A stretch of DNA of 64,000 nt, taken from positions 5,723,826 through 5,787,825 of the forward strand of contig NC_064770.1 of NCBI RefSeq assembly GCF_011397635.1, written 5' to 3'. A program made the translations under genes and the position numbers. This stretch comes from Epinephelus fuscoguttatus. Its lineage: Eukaryota; Chordata; Actinopteri; Perciformes; Serranidae. Below are positions 21,106-40,756 of this stretch, piece after piece. The notes beneath the pieces were generated by a model. That model worked only from the letters and a program-made list of their open reading frames with translations. It made no database searches and was not told the DNA's origin. How positions within the stretch are numbered: the first letter of the stretch is position 1; each line of letters begins with the position of its first letter.

Positions 21106-22566
21106 ACTAGTCAGTCCTTGTAGGCTTTTTTTCCTGTTTGATTCAGCATGTTGAATCAGCATCAGAGCAGTGGTGCACGTTAGTAGGAGAAATTCCTCTG
21201 ATTGGCAGTTCAACTCATGAGAAGAGAAACGGAAGAGAGGAAAGCAAACAAATGGCTAAAGTCAAGAGGGAGTGAGATTGATTAAAAAAAAATAAAATTT
21301 GGCCATTGAGCTTTGTAGCAAAAATAGTTTGTAATGGTTCATGTTAGAGTTCGCTTGTGCACAGTGAACATCATTTGTTCCTTTAACTTTGGGTTATGTT
21401 GCCAATGTGCTAAGTGGCTAACTAGTGTTTTGAATCTGTCCTGAAAGTCTTCTGGTTTCTCTTTTTGAATGATGAAAAGGCTACAGACTACTGCCGCCTG
21501 CTGGGTGGAGAGTTAATTCCTCTCAGAGGTGCAGAACACCCATACAAGTAGGCAGTTGGCTGTAGTCTTTGCAGTGTATTCAAGCACATCTTTTTGAGTG
21601 AGACACAGGCAACTTGAGGCGACACAACAATTGGTCTTCCTGGCCAATAGTTTTTTGATGTCAGTTTGGTGTGTGTGGGCCTAAAGACCCATCAACTCCA
21701 CCTCATCCTCCACACTCCATCATAAAAAATATTTTTGTTTGATTTTGTTTTATGTTGTTTTCATGTGTAGCATAAAGGGACTTCAACTTGCATTTCCTTT
21801 TACAACCCCGTGTTGTAGAATGACAATAAGTGAACCTTGAAAGTAAACCCTTTAGTGATTATGTGATTCATTGATGATTTTAATGATCTTAAATTATAGT
21901 TGCTTCATAACCACACGCAACAGACAACCAACTCAAAAATGTTCAACTGACAATGAGTAGGGTATGTACTTTGGTATTTGAGGTCCTTATGGACACAAAC
22001 ATCAGTATCTTCACTACGAATCATTTTTAAAAACTTTCTCAGCTTCCATCATTTGTTTGGACTTAATGCTACACCTTGCAAAAACACACATATTGCCAGT
22101 AATGCAGAAATGGACCTGTTCAGTGGTATGACATGGTGAAGTCCTGTAGGGAGGATGTAGAGAACAGCCTTGTGAGTACCTGCCCTGCATATCAAGCCAT
22201 CGGGTTGCCAAAACAAATGTGAAGACAAACAGCTTAAATTCTTGCCTGTGGGTGAGTAAGACGTGTGTGTGAGTGTGTGTGTGTGTGTTTGAGAGAGAGA
22301 GAGAGACAAAGAGAGAGCAAGAGAGGGCGGGGCAAATAAGATTGCTGTACAGTAAAAACTATTACAAGTCTCAGTGTTGTGGGGAGACCGAACACCAGAT
22401 TAAGTTTTTTCAAAAATCTGACAGTTTTAATAGGAGTAATGGGAGTGGAGACCCTTTTTCCAAAGTCCTGGGGGGGTAAAACAATAATATGTTTAATACT
22501 GAGGGAGAAAATGCCAGTAGACAGAGAACAGGAAAAAAGGGCTAAAATATCCAGACCAACCATTGT
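21106..22566. other. Gene-free stretch with simple repeats
   Basis: I see no gene. A (GT)n tract and GAGA tract lie at about 22262-22330; the Cys/Val and Ser/Leu/His/Thr frames across them are artefacts of composition. The part at 21470-21720 may be a dispersed repeat, but I could not name it. Confidence 0.5.
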
Positions 22567-23546
22567 GGGCCTGATTTATAACCACTCCAGGCTTGACATG
22601 TGCATTCACCACTTTCTAAGCATAAATTGGGGTTATAAAGTAAAACTTGATGAGAAATGTATGTAAATTTAGGGAAACTCTAACCCCTGCGTACGCACAT
22701 TTCGGAGACAGGAAAATTGGCGACACAGATGGTGAGGTGGTGAATTTAGGCCAGATTATGAAAAAATTAGATGTGCCAGAAAAAATTATATATAATGATT
22801 TCTGGCACATTTAAATTCACCTCATACACATGTTTCTTATAGATCCACTTCATAAACATTCAAATGCAGCAGTATTATTTGTGTTTGTACCAGTGAGCCA
22901 GAACTTTTCCATAAGCACATTTTGATTGAGAAAGATATTGCACCTTAAATCTCAAATCAATTCCTGCTCAATATTTCATCACCATCACATTCCCCACCAC
23001 TGGAGCGCAGAGAAAAGGGTCGGGGCTTGACTAAATGCTGCTGATACACATAGTCAGCTGTGGAGAGCACAGTGCGCAGGCTGTGGCAGGGGACAGGATT
23101 CAGGAAAGTTTGGCTTTGCCTCACCTGATAATAAGCATGAATATACAGTCATTTTTACCTCAACCAGGCTAACTGATTAAATTAACCTCATCAGTTGTAG
23201 AAATCCAAGATAACATCAAACAGCACTGAATAACTGCAGTACACTGCATCAACAGTTTGCATTAATCTGTAAAATCATTGCAAGGAACACAAGTGTGCTG
23301 TCAGGCACACAGAGCGCACTGAAGAAGTTCTGGTACTCCGCCTCTCACCCGGCACATACCCTGACACATACCTAACCCTGAACTCTGAGTTGAGTAACTC
23401 TGAGATGGGAAACTCTGGGTTACGGGTTTCAGAACAGGTGATTTCAATCGGTTCAATCAACACAGAGTTTGTTCACTTTGAGTTAAGCGCGTGCACCACG
23501 ACTTTAAAAAGCCGTCATTAATGGAACCCCGATACCACAATTCACC

Positions 23547-23735
23547 ATGGCAACAAGCGACAAGAAAATGTCTGCATTTTTTTACTCCTCTGGAGTTGGA
23601 TATTTTATTGCCCTCATGCAGCGAATTTGAAGCTGTTTTCAGGAAGAAGCTGCAGCAGCGAAGGAACGGAAGTCGGCGTGGGAGAAAATTACTGCTCGAG
23701 TCAATGCGAAAGTTTAAATTTATTTCATACATTTA
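23547..23735 (+). pseudogene. Harbinger Myb/SANT-like accessory protein, N-terminal remnant
   Basis: The reading from ATG 23547 is MATSDKKMSAFF, then a block in altered frame, then EEAAAAKERKSAWEKITARV. A stop lies at about 23628 and another after NAKV. Harbinger ORF1 proteins begin with a Myb/SANT-like DNA-binding domain and help the transposase enter the nucleus and bind DNA. The AAAKER-x-x-AW-x-KI-x-x-RVNA block is typical of that domain. Only the first part remains. Confidence 0.65.
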
Positions 23736-24009
23736 TGCAATCACAATAATATTAGGCTAGCTACAGATGCAAACAGGTGGGATGGTGTTAAAGCTAAAAT
23801 TTAGTTCACTTAGATGCAATCCCACCTCATTATTTTTCAAGTGAAAATGTGCTTGAAACAAGTGAAAATTGTCCAAAAACAAGTTACTTTTAGGTGTGAT
23901 TTGTTTTGTCTAGAAATGAGACATTTTGACTAGAAATAAGACAAATATTCTTGGTATGATTTTGAGTTTTTGCAGTGTGATGCAGTCTGACATTTTGAGA
24001 CAGTCAATC

Positions 24010-24700
24010 TATCTGCACATTAATGCCGTGAATGGACTTCCTATTCACATAGTCTCCTTCATTTTGTGAAGGAGCAATGATGGGAATGTGGGTTCCATCA
24101 GTGCACCCTATCACACCGGGAAATCCTAAAAGAAATTAAAATGACTAATCCTGAGGTTGCAGCACAGTGTCATTAACTGAATATGATTTATAATCATAAA
24201 TTTTAACTGATTTCTACATCATTCACCTGCAATCCTGTGGAATTCCTCCTTGATGAGCCTCACAGGTTAATGTTCAGGAAATACAACAAACGAGTTTAAT
24301 AGACGTTTCAGAGCTAGGGACACTTTTCTCACGGCTCTGCAGACAGTGGCCGTACTGATATTTTCTGCATCTCCAATATTATACAGAAAACTCCCGTTTG
24401 CAAAAAAAAAACGAAGAGCAACACAAAGAATCTGGGTAGATGAAATTGCACGTCCACGGTTGGTGACGTTGGTTATGTCACGACGGATGAGGTTATTATG
24501 GATAGGCTAAATGATGGACTATGATGTGAAACGGTACCGTTCAAAAAGAAAATGTTCTGAAAATAATAGGCTACGTCAATTCTGGGCCTGCGAATAATCT
24601 CCTGACGAATGCGTAACTCCCTCCTCAGTAACACTGCCTCTTCGTCCACAGGGTCCTCCAAGAACGGACATGGCATGGTCGAAAAAAGTAGATTTAGAAC
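24010..24700 (-). pseudogene. Harbinger transposase (HARBI1/DDE_4 family), broken
   Basis: On the minus strand the order is MPCPFLEDPVDEEAVLLRRE (about 24615-24675), FLFERYRF, DITNVTNRGRAISS, then ALRFFANGSFLYNIGDAE, ISTATVCRAVRKV and LKRLLNSFVVFPEH. After a stop come VRLIKEEFHRIAG, then across a small intron [15 protein letters not shown] (about 24080-24125) and [17 protein letters not shown]. The DGTH block holds the first catalytic Asp; the later Asp and Glu blocks are absent. HARBI1-type enzymes cut and paste DNA with 3-bp target duplications. Frameshifts and a stop (H-stop-PVR) show it is dead. Confidence 0.82.
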
Positions 24701-25013
24701 TAGAACCAACCCGCGCAACACTAAACGGACGAATGAATGAATCACACTGCGTGTGTGGCGTAAGAGGGAGGAAACAGCTAGAAACTCGAGGTTCATTGAA
24801 GAAAACCTGCTCCCAACCAGGTTAGGTTCACAGAGTCAGTTGCCATAGTAACTGAGCTTGAGTTACCTCACTTTCTGAAACGGGCTGGAGTTACTCCGCT
24901 TTCTCTGGTTTAGTTACCTCCCTTTCTGAAACGGAAAACCCAGAGTTTCCCTCATTTCAGGTTAACAGACTCAGAGTTTTCACTAAACCTGCTTTGTGAA
25001 ACGGACCCCTGGT

Positions 25014-26368
25014 GTTTTTTTGTTTGTTTGTTTTTTGCATCCACATTTAGATCTGATTTTTTTTTTAAATGTCAGGTAGTGTCCTGTTTGATGACCTCAC
25101 TGCATTTCAAGCAGCAGCAACGTGTTCCCACTTGCTGCCTTTTCTTTAGTTTGTGACCCCACTGCCCACCAAACAACAGGCTATGTGCTTTCTAACCTCC
25201 AGCTCACCCACAAGCACCTCGATTTCTGCATCAGGAATATTTGTTTTCTTGATTTTCCTCTAAGTCATTGCCATGAATTACCATAAAGAACCACTGATCA
25301 GCCAGCTCATGTCTAGGCATCAGCATTAATGAGGTGTTTCACATTGACCATTTATGATTAAATGTGGGTGTGTAGAGGGCTAAATAAGAGGCTGCTCCAT
25401 GTTCAGACAATGCCAAGTTCATTTGAGATTTATAAAAGAAAACTGTGTGCTGGCACGGTTTTATGTTTCAGAATATTTTTAGGCATATGTACATTTCCTC
25501 ATTTGTATGTACGCAAACATTTAGAGCAGATTCTCTGCAGAGTTTTATAAATGAGGCCCTTGATCACTAACCAAATACTTATTTTAAAATCCAAGTTTCA
25601 ATGCAGTCTGATGGGCTGGTGCATGATTTTGAAAGTATAGCAGTATTTTCCAGGGTTGACATTTCACTGAAGTGGGTTGATATAAATATGTTGTTGTAAA
25701 AGTAATGAAGAAATTCTTCAATTCTCTCTGGAGAGGATTCAGTTAGCCAAGAGAGGAACCAATCACAGAGTTAATGGTTTTAAAGAAGATTATTGGATTG
25801 TGACCCTGTCCAACAATCAGCTGTGAAAAATAGTTCTTGCTTCTCTGATTGCAGACACTGAGACACACATGAAAGACACTGTGTTTCCCCTTCTTCCATT
25901 TCCACTCTGTCTTGCTACTTTATAAATTCTGTATTTCTTCATTTAACTATCGTGCTGAATAAGATTTCAACTTTTTACGTCTCACTGGAGCTACTGAATC
26001 TAAAATATTCCTGCATGAGCTATTAAAAACACTGACAAGCTCCTCAAAGGTGAGGTCATGGTGATCATGGGTACTAAAAATGTGTCTGAGGCAGCAAAAG
26101 CTTGATAGAAATGAGTAACAGTGAGTGAATTTAGGTTGCAAGAGTGTATCATTGTGTGGTGTTTGGGGTCATTTGAGAGAACTTGGAACCTTATGATCAG
26201 TGACAGCAAATTCAACCTTAAGAACATAGATGTTTTCATATTTTTCTCCATTGAAATGTTGCAAATTAATAGTTGAAAACATTATTACAATAATCTAAAT
26301 GTGTATTTGGGACAAACATTGTAAAACAGCTCAAAGAGTCCGTAGACAGTTTGAATAGCTCACTGCCC
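25014..26368. other. Gene-free stretch
   Basis: No gene is recognisable. It includes the right arm of the candidate GGGCCT element to 25559. The short minus-strand frames at 25947-26251 show no family resemblance that I can name. Confidence 0.45.
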
Positions 26369-26369
26369 G

Positions 26370-26537
26370 GGCGTCGGTGACTTAGTGGTAGAGCAGGTGC
26401 CCCATGTACAAGGCTGTTGCCGCAGCGGCCCGGGTTCGACTCCAGCCTGTGGCCCTTTGCTGCATGTCACTCCCTCTCTCTCTCCCCCTTTCACACTTGT
26501 CTGTCCTATCAAATAAAGGCTTAAAAATGCCCAAAAA
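26370..26537 (+). mobile_element. tRNA-derived SINE
   Basis: The head folds like a tRNA gene remnant. An A-box-like tgacttagtggtagagca (26388-26405) is followed by a B box (gggttcgactcc, about 26431-26442), the internal RNA polymerase III promoter. A tRNA-unrelated body with CT repeats follows, then 'caaataaaggcttaaaaatg' and an A-rich tail. I recognise it as a SINE very common in percomorph fish. It is not a working tRNA gene, since no acceptor stem closes around the boxes. Confidence 0.88.
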
Positions 26538-27179
26538 ATACTGAAGAAGATACGGCAGAGAACAGCACCCAGTAGTGTACTGTACCATGTGGCAGTACAA
26601 GAGAGTACCAGTACATCCAGTCACATCTGTCTTCTTTACAGCTGTATGCACTGCACTGCTAATGATGTACCGTCTCTTTCTTTTCTTTTAGTTTTCCTCA
26701 CTGAACTCTAAACTCAAAATAAGTTTTTTAAAGGGTTACTGTAGACAACAGTGTTCAGTGCACAATATGTAATTTCTGCCACTGGGGGTCTCTGAATCAA
26801 AACAATTACAAAATTTTGATGACATTGTGAATTAGGGGATCAAGGGTGTTGTTATCTTATCTTGTTCTCTTGTTAAACAACCACCATTTCTTAAGAAAAT
26901 CTATCTGATGTGACCCAGGCAGAAAAAGATGAGGAAATGTATTAGGCTAATTCACGTTATGTTTAGTCACATTTATTCATATTATCTATATTTATTCTCA
27001 TGAAATAATTACAAGTAATATTAACTCATGTAACATTAAATTGCTAACTTACCATTAGATGAGTCTACCCATGCAGCTCTTATGTGGTGAATTCAATCAG
27101 AAGGTAGCTCAGCTCTGTTATACGTGGTCAAAACAATCACACTAAAAGTAACATTTTAAGGGTGTTGAACATTGTTCAG
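26538..27179. other. Gene-free stretch
   Basis: No gene, RNA gene or clear repeat structure is recognisable. Confidence 0.45.
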
Positions 27180-27535
27180 TAGGGCTGCAACTAATAACTA
27201 TTTTCATTAATCTGTCGATTATTTCTTTGTCGACTAATCATTTTATTGAAAAATGTGTTAAAATGTTGAAAAATGTTGGTCTGTCTCTCCCAAACCCCCA
27301 AATTATGTCATATAATGTCTTGTTTCGCACTCACGCCAAAGGGTTTTGGTTCACCATCATGGGAGAGTGTGTAAAGCTGCCAATATCTGAACTTAAGAAG
27401 CTGCAACAATAGTATTTTGGTGTACTTTATAGTACTTTAACTGCCTCAAACAGATTAGTCGACTACTAAAATAGTCACTGATTATTTTAATAGTCAATTA
27501 GTCATCGATTAGTCAACTAATTGTTGCAGCCCTAT
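27180..27535. mobile_element. hAT-like MITE, TAGGGCTGCAAC ends
   Basis: The ends TAGGGCTGCAACTAATAA and TTAGTTGCAGCCCTA-type on the right (27521-27535) are inverted copies. They carry internal 'attagtcgactaat' and 'cgattatt' repeats characteristic of a widespread fish hAT MITE. The flanks TTGTTCAG (27172-27179) and TTGTTCAA (27536-27543) form an 8-bp target duplication with one mismatch. No ORF belongs to it; the short open frame inside is incidental. Confidence 0.85.
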
Positions 27536-27541
27536 TGTTCA

Positions 27542-28123
27542 ATGTTTCCCACAAAGGTAGATTCTATTATGGTGGTAACATTAGTTGACTGGGGGTGACA
27601 CTGGCATTCAGTTAGCTTTAGTAAGGCCTAGTTATCTTCTATAGCAACATGAATTAAGCCAGCACAAACCCCAATGCTGAGGGATCACTCCCTTGAAAAC
27701 CCCTACTCCCTGCCGGATCAGCAAACTTTCTCTTGCTGTTGTTAGAGAGGATAGACCCAGATCTGCTGCTGGCCACCAGCCCACTGTGACTGGCTAAAGT
27801 GGAGTTGCTACAAAAGGTAACTAAAGCTAACTGAAGGTCCATGTCTGGAGCTGCAGCTTGCTCGCCTCTCTGCCAAACAGTCTCCCAGAGAGGGGGAGTG
27901 AGGCAGAGGGACTGAGGGTTGCGCTAGCTTGCCAATTCTTGTCTCATTTATGGTCTGATGATAACAGAGAGACAGTGAGAGTTGGATGCTCTGTGCACAC
28001 AGCTCTAGGATGAAAATTAGATTTTACCAATTTTAAACAGTAATAAAAGGAAAATCAAAATGTTGCAGCCAATGTTGATAATGTGGCAGGCCACCACAAA
28101 GAAATGTATGGGTGAGAAACACT
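27542..28123. mobile_element. Candidate hAT-like element with CAGTGTTTC ends
   Basis: Right end GGGTGAGAAACACTG (28109-28123) is complementary to CAGTGTTTCCCAC, which is formed by the CAG at 27177-27179 plus TGTTTCCCAC at 27544-27553 if the MITE at 27180-27535 is removed. The MITE would then have landed three bases into this element. Subterminal 'ttatggtgg' and 'ggccaccac' also pair. No 8-bp target duplication was found for it. Part of the interior matches about 1980-2135. Confidence 0.5.
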
Positions 28124-28223
28124 GTATTTTATAAAATTACATAACATTACTATTTCTATAACATTACCCTACACATTAGCGTGGTGGCTGGCATGTGGCA
28201 CTTGTTGTTGTAGCACAGGATAG

Positions 28224-28588
28224 TAGGGTTGGAGCGATATACCGTTTTCAAGGTATGCTGTGAAGTGAAAATTGATGGTTATCATATGTACAGTACATTT
28301 GCTTATCTATAGTAAAAAATGCAACTGGATGGAGAATCTCCCCTTTATTTGAGTTATTTTCAAAAGAGAGTTTTTACACACACTTTTTACTTTTTAAACA
28401 AACTGGTTTCAAGTTTCAATTATAGTAATAAAACGTTTGTTCAACCAAAAATAATACTTTTGTTTTCATTCTTTTAAGGGTCATTCTGACTCATAATAAG
28501 GACTCTGTAATACTGTGATATTGTGATGACCATAGTATTTTCTAAGACCGTTATTGTACTGAGAAAATCTCATACCGTTGCAACCCTA
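28224..28588. mobile_element. MITE with TAGGGTTG/CAACCCTA ends
   Basis: Left TAGGGTTGGAGCGATATACCG and right CATACCGTTGCAACCCTA are imperfect inverted copies. This is typical of an abundant fish hAT-like MITE whose ends read TAGGG-TG-AACGGTATACCG. It has no ORF and no certain target duplication. Confidence 0.6.
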
Positions 28589-30149
28589 TATTGTAGTAAG
28601 ATGGATTTATATTAAAATAATAACAGATTAGGTATCTACTGGATTACAGTGTTGCAAAGTATCATAAAATGATGTGTGGTACCCTCTGCCTCTCCACTTT
28701 ACTAACTAGCTACTAATAACAGTGAAAAAATAAAGCCGTAGATTGATTACACAGGAATGTTAGGGTAAGGAGGTGATGGGGTGGTAGCCTGGCAACAATA
28801 AAAAGACACAAATGGAAAAAAACAGTCACTTTGTGGAGTAGCATTGAGGTTGTATAACAACGCTATCTGAGTGACTGAGGGTCACAGACTGTAACTGATT
28901 CCATGTCCAACCAATGATTCTTAATCATGTGATGTAACATGATTTTGTCAGACTTTACTGAGACAGCTGGACTGTAGCATCATCAGTATGGTAAGAAATG
29001 AGCCGGTGAAGTAACCTATTCATGTTTGAAAAGCAGAATCATTCTATGATGGAGATGGAGAGATGTGTTTACCTGTATCACATAAGCCTATTACATTCAG
29101 TGGTCATGACTCTGTGGTAAAGGTGTCAAATTAGGCTAATAATAGAAATGTTCAAGTGATTCTGTAGGGTGAAACGCGTCACTGATGTGTCACTTTCACA
29201 CTTTCCTACTGTGGACGAGTTTCTCTGCAGCAGAGGGATTTCCACACCGTAATGATGCTCAGGGCACGTATTACTCACGCATTCTGCATGTGAAGATCCT
29301 CACGTACGCCTGGTGCTGTGTAACTAGGGTTCTAAGCCCTCAGCTGTGTCCTACAGGCAAAAAGCACCTCCATTGTAACTAAGAATGCAGATAATAAACA
29401 AACAAGCATATCTGAAACCAACAACCAGCAGTCTGTTCATCGTAAAGCCTTTCATATCCTCTTGTGAAAGAAATAGTTTCTCCAGTACCATTACGTGTCT
29501 GAGCATTTATGCCTCCAGGCAGCTGCCCAGACCAAAAGAGAGTTTGCAGATGTCTTACACACACAAAAACTTAAGAAACTCTAATCAAAAACATAAGATG
29601 ACAAGATCTTTAAAAATCCTGTGGCAGCTATTAATATGCTGAATATAAAAATGACAGTTTTCTTGGGTACAAATGAGTTGAAATGAGACTGACTTTGTTG
29701 GATCAAAGTAAAATCAGCCCTCTGCTCCTCTCTAAGTGCTTTTTAATAGCTGTTTTCAGTGACTTATCATTATTTCAGCTATTTATGAACTTCAATTTGA
29801 ACTCTGTTTAATGTCCCTTCAGAAAATGTAGATTTCTCTAATAGTGAATACTGACACAAACCTATTATTTATTTACCAAGCTGAGCTTTGTCTTTAATAA
29901 TAGTGCCTGATTTGTTTTCCCGCATTGTTTAAATGGGATGATCTGAAATGTAGAGTCGGGCTGCCCATTTTGCTCAGTGTCGTTTTCCGGGTTGTTTTTT
30001 GATCAACTTATGAACCAATTGCCTAAAAGACAACACTGAGGGTTTAAAAACGTCCATTATTTCAGCATCACTCGTTCAGCCCGTCAGAACCCGACGACAC
30101 ATGTTCAACATCCTCCTACTGGATGAAGCTTTGCGTCAGTCTTGATGAA
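28589..30149. other. Gene-free stretch upstream of aldolase
   Basis: I see no gene or clear repeat. The last part is the upstream flank of the aldolase promoter. Confidence 0.5.
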
Positions 30150-30154
30150 AGCTG

Positions 30155-30311
30155 AGATCTGATTGGGCAGTGTTCGCTGAAGGTCCCGCCCCGGTGAGCT
30201 ACTGTACTGTTCGTGCTGTCTCTTCTCTTTCTCCATCTCTGGCCTTTTACGACAGCAGCTTCCTGCATCTCTCCGCTGCCTCCTGACCTCACTGCACGTA
30301 CACGCAACCTG
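30155..30311 (+). promoter_or_regulatory. aldoa: Aldolase promoter and non-coding exon 1
   Basis: An inverted CCAAT box (ATTGG, 30162-30166) and a GC box (cccgcccc, 30185-30192) precede a CT-rich start region with no clear TATA box. A consensus donor (cctg|gtgagt) ends the exon at 30311, and the first coding exon is joined at 31900 after a CT-rich acceptor. Vertebrate aldolase A genes have non-coding first exons, so this fits. The start site itself cannot be placed from sequence alone. Confidence 0.6.
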
Positions 30312-31179
30312 GTGAGTTTTTTTTTTAAAACCTTTCAATTTTAAAACTCTTACCAAGAAGCTAACAGTTTTGCTCATATTCTCTTCATGTAGAGTTCATT
30401 AGTCTACTTTAACGTGCCTTTATTGGTGCTTTTTTTCCAAGCATTTCTTGTTGTTCCTATTCCTATCACAAACCTTTTTTTCTAAAGCCACAAAATATTA
30501 CTTTGCCTCAATAAAGTAGCTTAATAAAAAAGAAGTGTTGTTTTCTGAAGTTTTCTGGAGCTCCATTTGTATTTGGGAACTTCCTGTACTGTTCAGAGTC
30601 CTTCAGATGGTTTGGCAAGGACGCGGAAGTGCCGTCAGGAGAGACTGCTACATTGTATTACTACTGTTAATGTGACTGTAATGGAGTATACAGGAGGGAA
30701 AATATCGTCGGCAAAATTAATAATTCCTAAAAGCACAGCAGCAGCTAGTAAGCGACAGGAGTCGTCTCCAGCAAAGTCTCAGACTTTCTGAAAGAATGTG
30801 ACAGTGATTAATCAGAGGGCGGACCGTGTAATAATGTTCGCAGTGTAATATTGTTCATTCACTTACTGTCAAAGTGGTGTCTCGAGGCCGTCAGGCAGTA
30901 GAGAAAAAAAATTGTCCTCCTTAGAAGTCCTCCGTTCACAATCCTACTGAAGTCAAAGGGGAACTACGCCCATTTTCAAAATTCATACATGTTATTCCTA
31001 TGATTTAAGACAGTTCCAAAACATTAGTGAACATGAACAACTCCTAAATGCGAAAACTAGAGTGTTAAAACTCTAAACTGTGTCATAGGGTATAAAGTGT
31101 GGAACTGCTTCATAGTAGGGATTGGCATTTTAAGTACTTTCCAGTACTTGTTGCTGTCCTTAACATTACATAGGTAAAA

Positions 31180-31209
31180 CCATGTGGCTGCAACTCTGCA
31201 GCCACATGG
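31180..31209. repeat. Perfect 13-bp hairpin in aldolase intron 1
   Basis: CCATGTGGCTGCA (31180-31192) and TGCAGCCACATGG (31197-31209) are exact complements around a 4-base loop. It may be the remains of a palindromic repeat; no function is implied. Confidence 0.85.
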
Positions 31210-31904
31210 GGCCTTAAAGCCCCTCTCCAGTGACCCTCTGTGGCCTTAACCAAAAAAACTATATGGAAATGTTACTGTTGTGTTTTTTTTAACATTTTAA
31301 TTTTCATTTATCAGTGTTGTAGGCCTAAAGAAATTCTTACATTCTCCAACTGTAAAAATGTGAAGCCTATATACCGAATAACGTTTTAACATGTCAGCAA
31401 CTAAAATGCACATAATACATCTATTGCCTGGAACCTCAAAATTTTGCCAGGGGTAAGGATTTACAAAGAATGTGTTCAGATGTTGCTTTTCTGTTTTGAT
31501 AAGAGAGAATAAGGAGGGTGAAATACAAAATACCCATGAATAAACAGGTAAGTAAACTAAAACACAGCAACACTATAATCAGGTGAGGAGATTAAAAATA
31601 TACTGTATAAATGAATAAATAGAGCAGTTCAGCTATTTTTTTCACTTGTTGGATTCCTCATGGAGTGAAGAATGCTTTTAGTAAATAGCTATCAGACCTT
31701 GCAGGGAACACGGTTTTAAAAGAAAGAAAAAGTACTGGCTGTCTCGTAACATTTCCTTATCAGAAGTTGAGAATAGAGTGTAGACATATTGTGGTTTGAT
31801 TTGGTAAGACTGCACAATATCCTTCTGTTTCTGATATATGACGTTATTAAGAAAAAGTAAATATTTGTCTCTTTCTTTCTCTTCTTGTCTCCATCCCAGC
31901 CAAC

Positions 31905-39532
<7,628 letters not shown>

Positions 39533-40110
39533 AGTCAGCCAGGCTCCTTCTCCTCAACACACTTCACCCCATTCCACCCAGTCACCCCACTTCACCCCTT
39601 CCCACCACATTCAGCTTGAACCTGCTGCCTGAAATGTCCTGAGTCATACAGATTAACCGACAATCAAACAACATATAATTTCATCGATGGTGAGAGCCTG
39701 ATGATGTCCTGGATAAAAAACCATAATGATTTGTAAAAGTTGACGCCATTACCCATCAGCCCAGTGTGAACACTGTGGCTTCATCCTCACTTTGAATTTG
39801 ACTTTGCACCTGTAAAGTCAGTGTTACTGTACTGCCTGACTGAGTGTGTTTGTCACTTTATTTTGAGTTTATGCACTTAAATCCCACAAAGAGAATGAGG
39901 AAGTCCCCCTTCATTGTCCTCAGTTTGTAGTTCAGTCTGAGATTTCTAACATTGTCCTAATAATTCTGAAGTTAATGTGCCTTCATTATTTAACTGAACC
40001 AACTGCTGGAGGGAGACTTTGTGCAGGAAAAGTATAATGAATCTACAGTATTAGTAGATACACTGGAAAGAGATTCAAATTAAAATATTCCACAACTAAT
40101 CATGTCATGT
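39533..40110 (+). other. aldoa: Aldolase 3' UTR
   Basis: Sequence after the TGA stop (39530-39532) with a candidate polyadenylation signal ATTAAA at 40079-40084. The exact cleavage site is inferred. Confidence 0.55.
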
Positions 40111-40756
40111 GTTGTATTTATCAGTTTGTGGTGCCGTACTGTCGTCAGACCCTTCACCTCAACCTACATACAGTACATAAACACTGAAAGGAGCGGATGC
40201 GACTCTATTCTAAACCTTCTTTGCTAGAAATTTGTTTCAGATTTCTGATTTTCCAGTTCAGCTACCAACTGGGGAAAAATATACTACTAGCACAATATAG
40301 TGTGGGTATTAATTAAAAAGTAATCCATAATATCAAAAGTTTCAGAGAATCCACAGAAATCTCTGCACTTAAGGAGCAAGACTCAAAACCGAAATTGAAT
40401 GCCCATGACCTTTGCCCCCTTAGGCCGCACTGCTGTAAAAACCGACATGATTGTATAAAAGATATTACTACATAGGCTTGGGAACACTTTGGAAAACCAT
40501 TGTCAGTAAACAGTTTGTTGCTGCATCTACAAATGCAAGTTCAGACTCTGCTATGCAAAGTAAAAGCCAAGAACATCCAGGACATCTGCCAACTTCTCTG
40601 AGCCTGGGCTCATCTGAGATAGACTGACACAAAGTGGAAAAGTGAACTGTGGTATTAAAAGTCCATATTTCAAAGTGGTTTTTTTTTTTTTTTTTTTTAA
40701 ATTTATTTAAATAATGGAAGTTGTGTCCTTTGGGCTTCAGAGGACAAGAATCATAA

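Larger units (their letters stand above)
23360..25013. mobile_element. Decayed Harbinger transposon with both of its genes
   Basis: A Harbinger (PIF) transposase is readable on the minus strand and the accessory Myb/SANT-like gene on the plus strand, so the two genes converge. The subterminal repeats match in inverted form: 'aactctgag' and 'gggaaactctgggtt' on the left (23380-23425), and 'aacccagagtttccc' and 'cagagttttcact' on the right (24945-24985). The outer right end (GGTCCGTTTCACAAAGC on the minus strand) has no clear left partner, so the left tip is lost or diverged. Confidence 0.78.
22567..25559. mobile_element. Candidate element bounded by GGGCCT-type inverted ends, containing a Harbinger
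   Basis: Left GGGCCTGATTTATAA (22567-22581) is complementary, with one mismatch, to right TTATAAATGAGGCCC (25545-25559). Both flanks contain further motifs I associate with a fish repeat that starts this way ('gcgtacgcacat' near 22688; 'tatgtacgcaaaca' near 25506). No clear target duplication is visible, and the similarity inside the ends is patchy. This could be one MITE split by the Harbinger insertion, or two facing fragments. Confidence 0.4.

Noticed and set aside
26380-26445. A functional tRNA gene
   Set aside because: A and B boxes are present, but no acceptor stem closes and a SINE body and A-rich tail follow.
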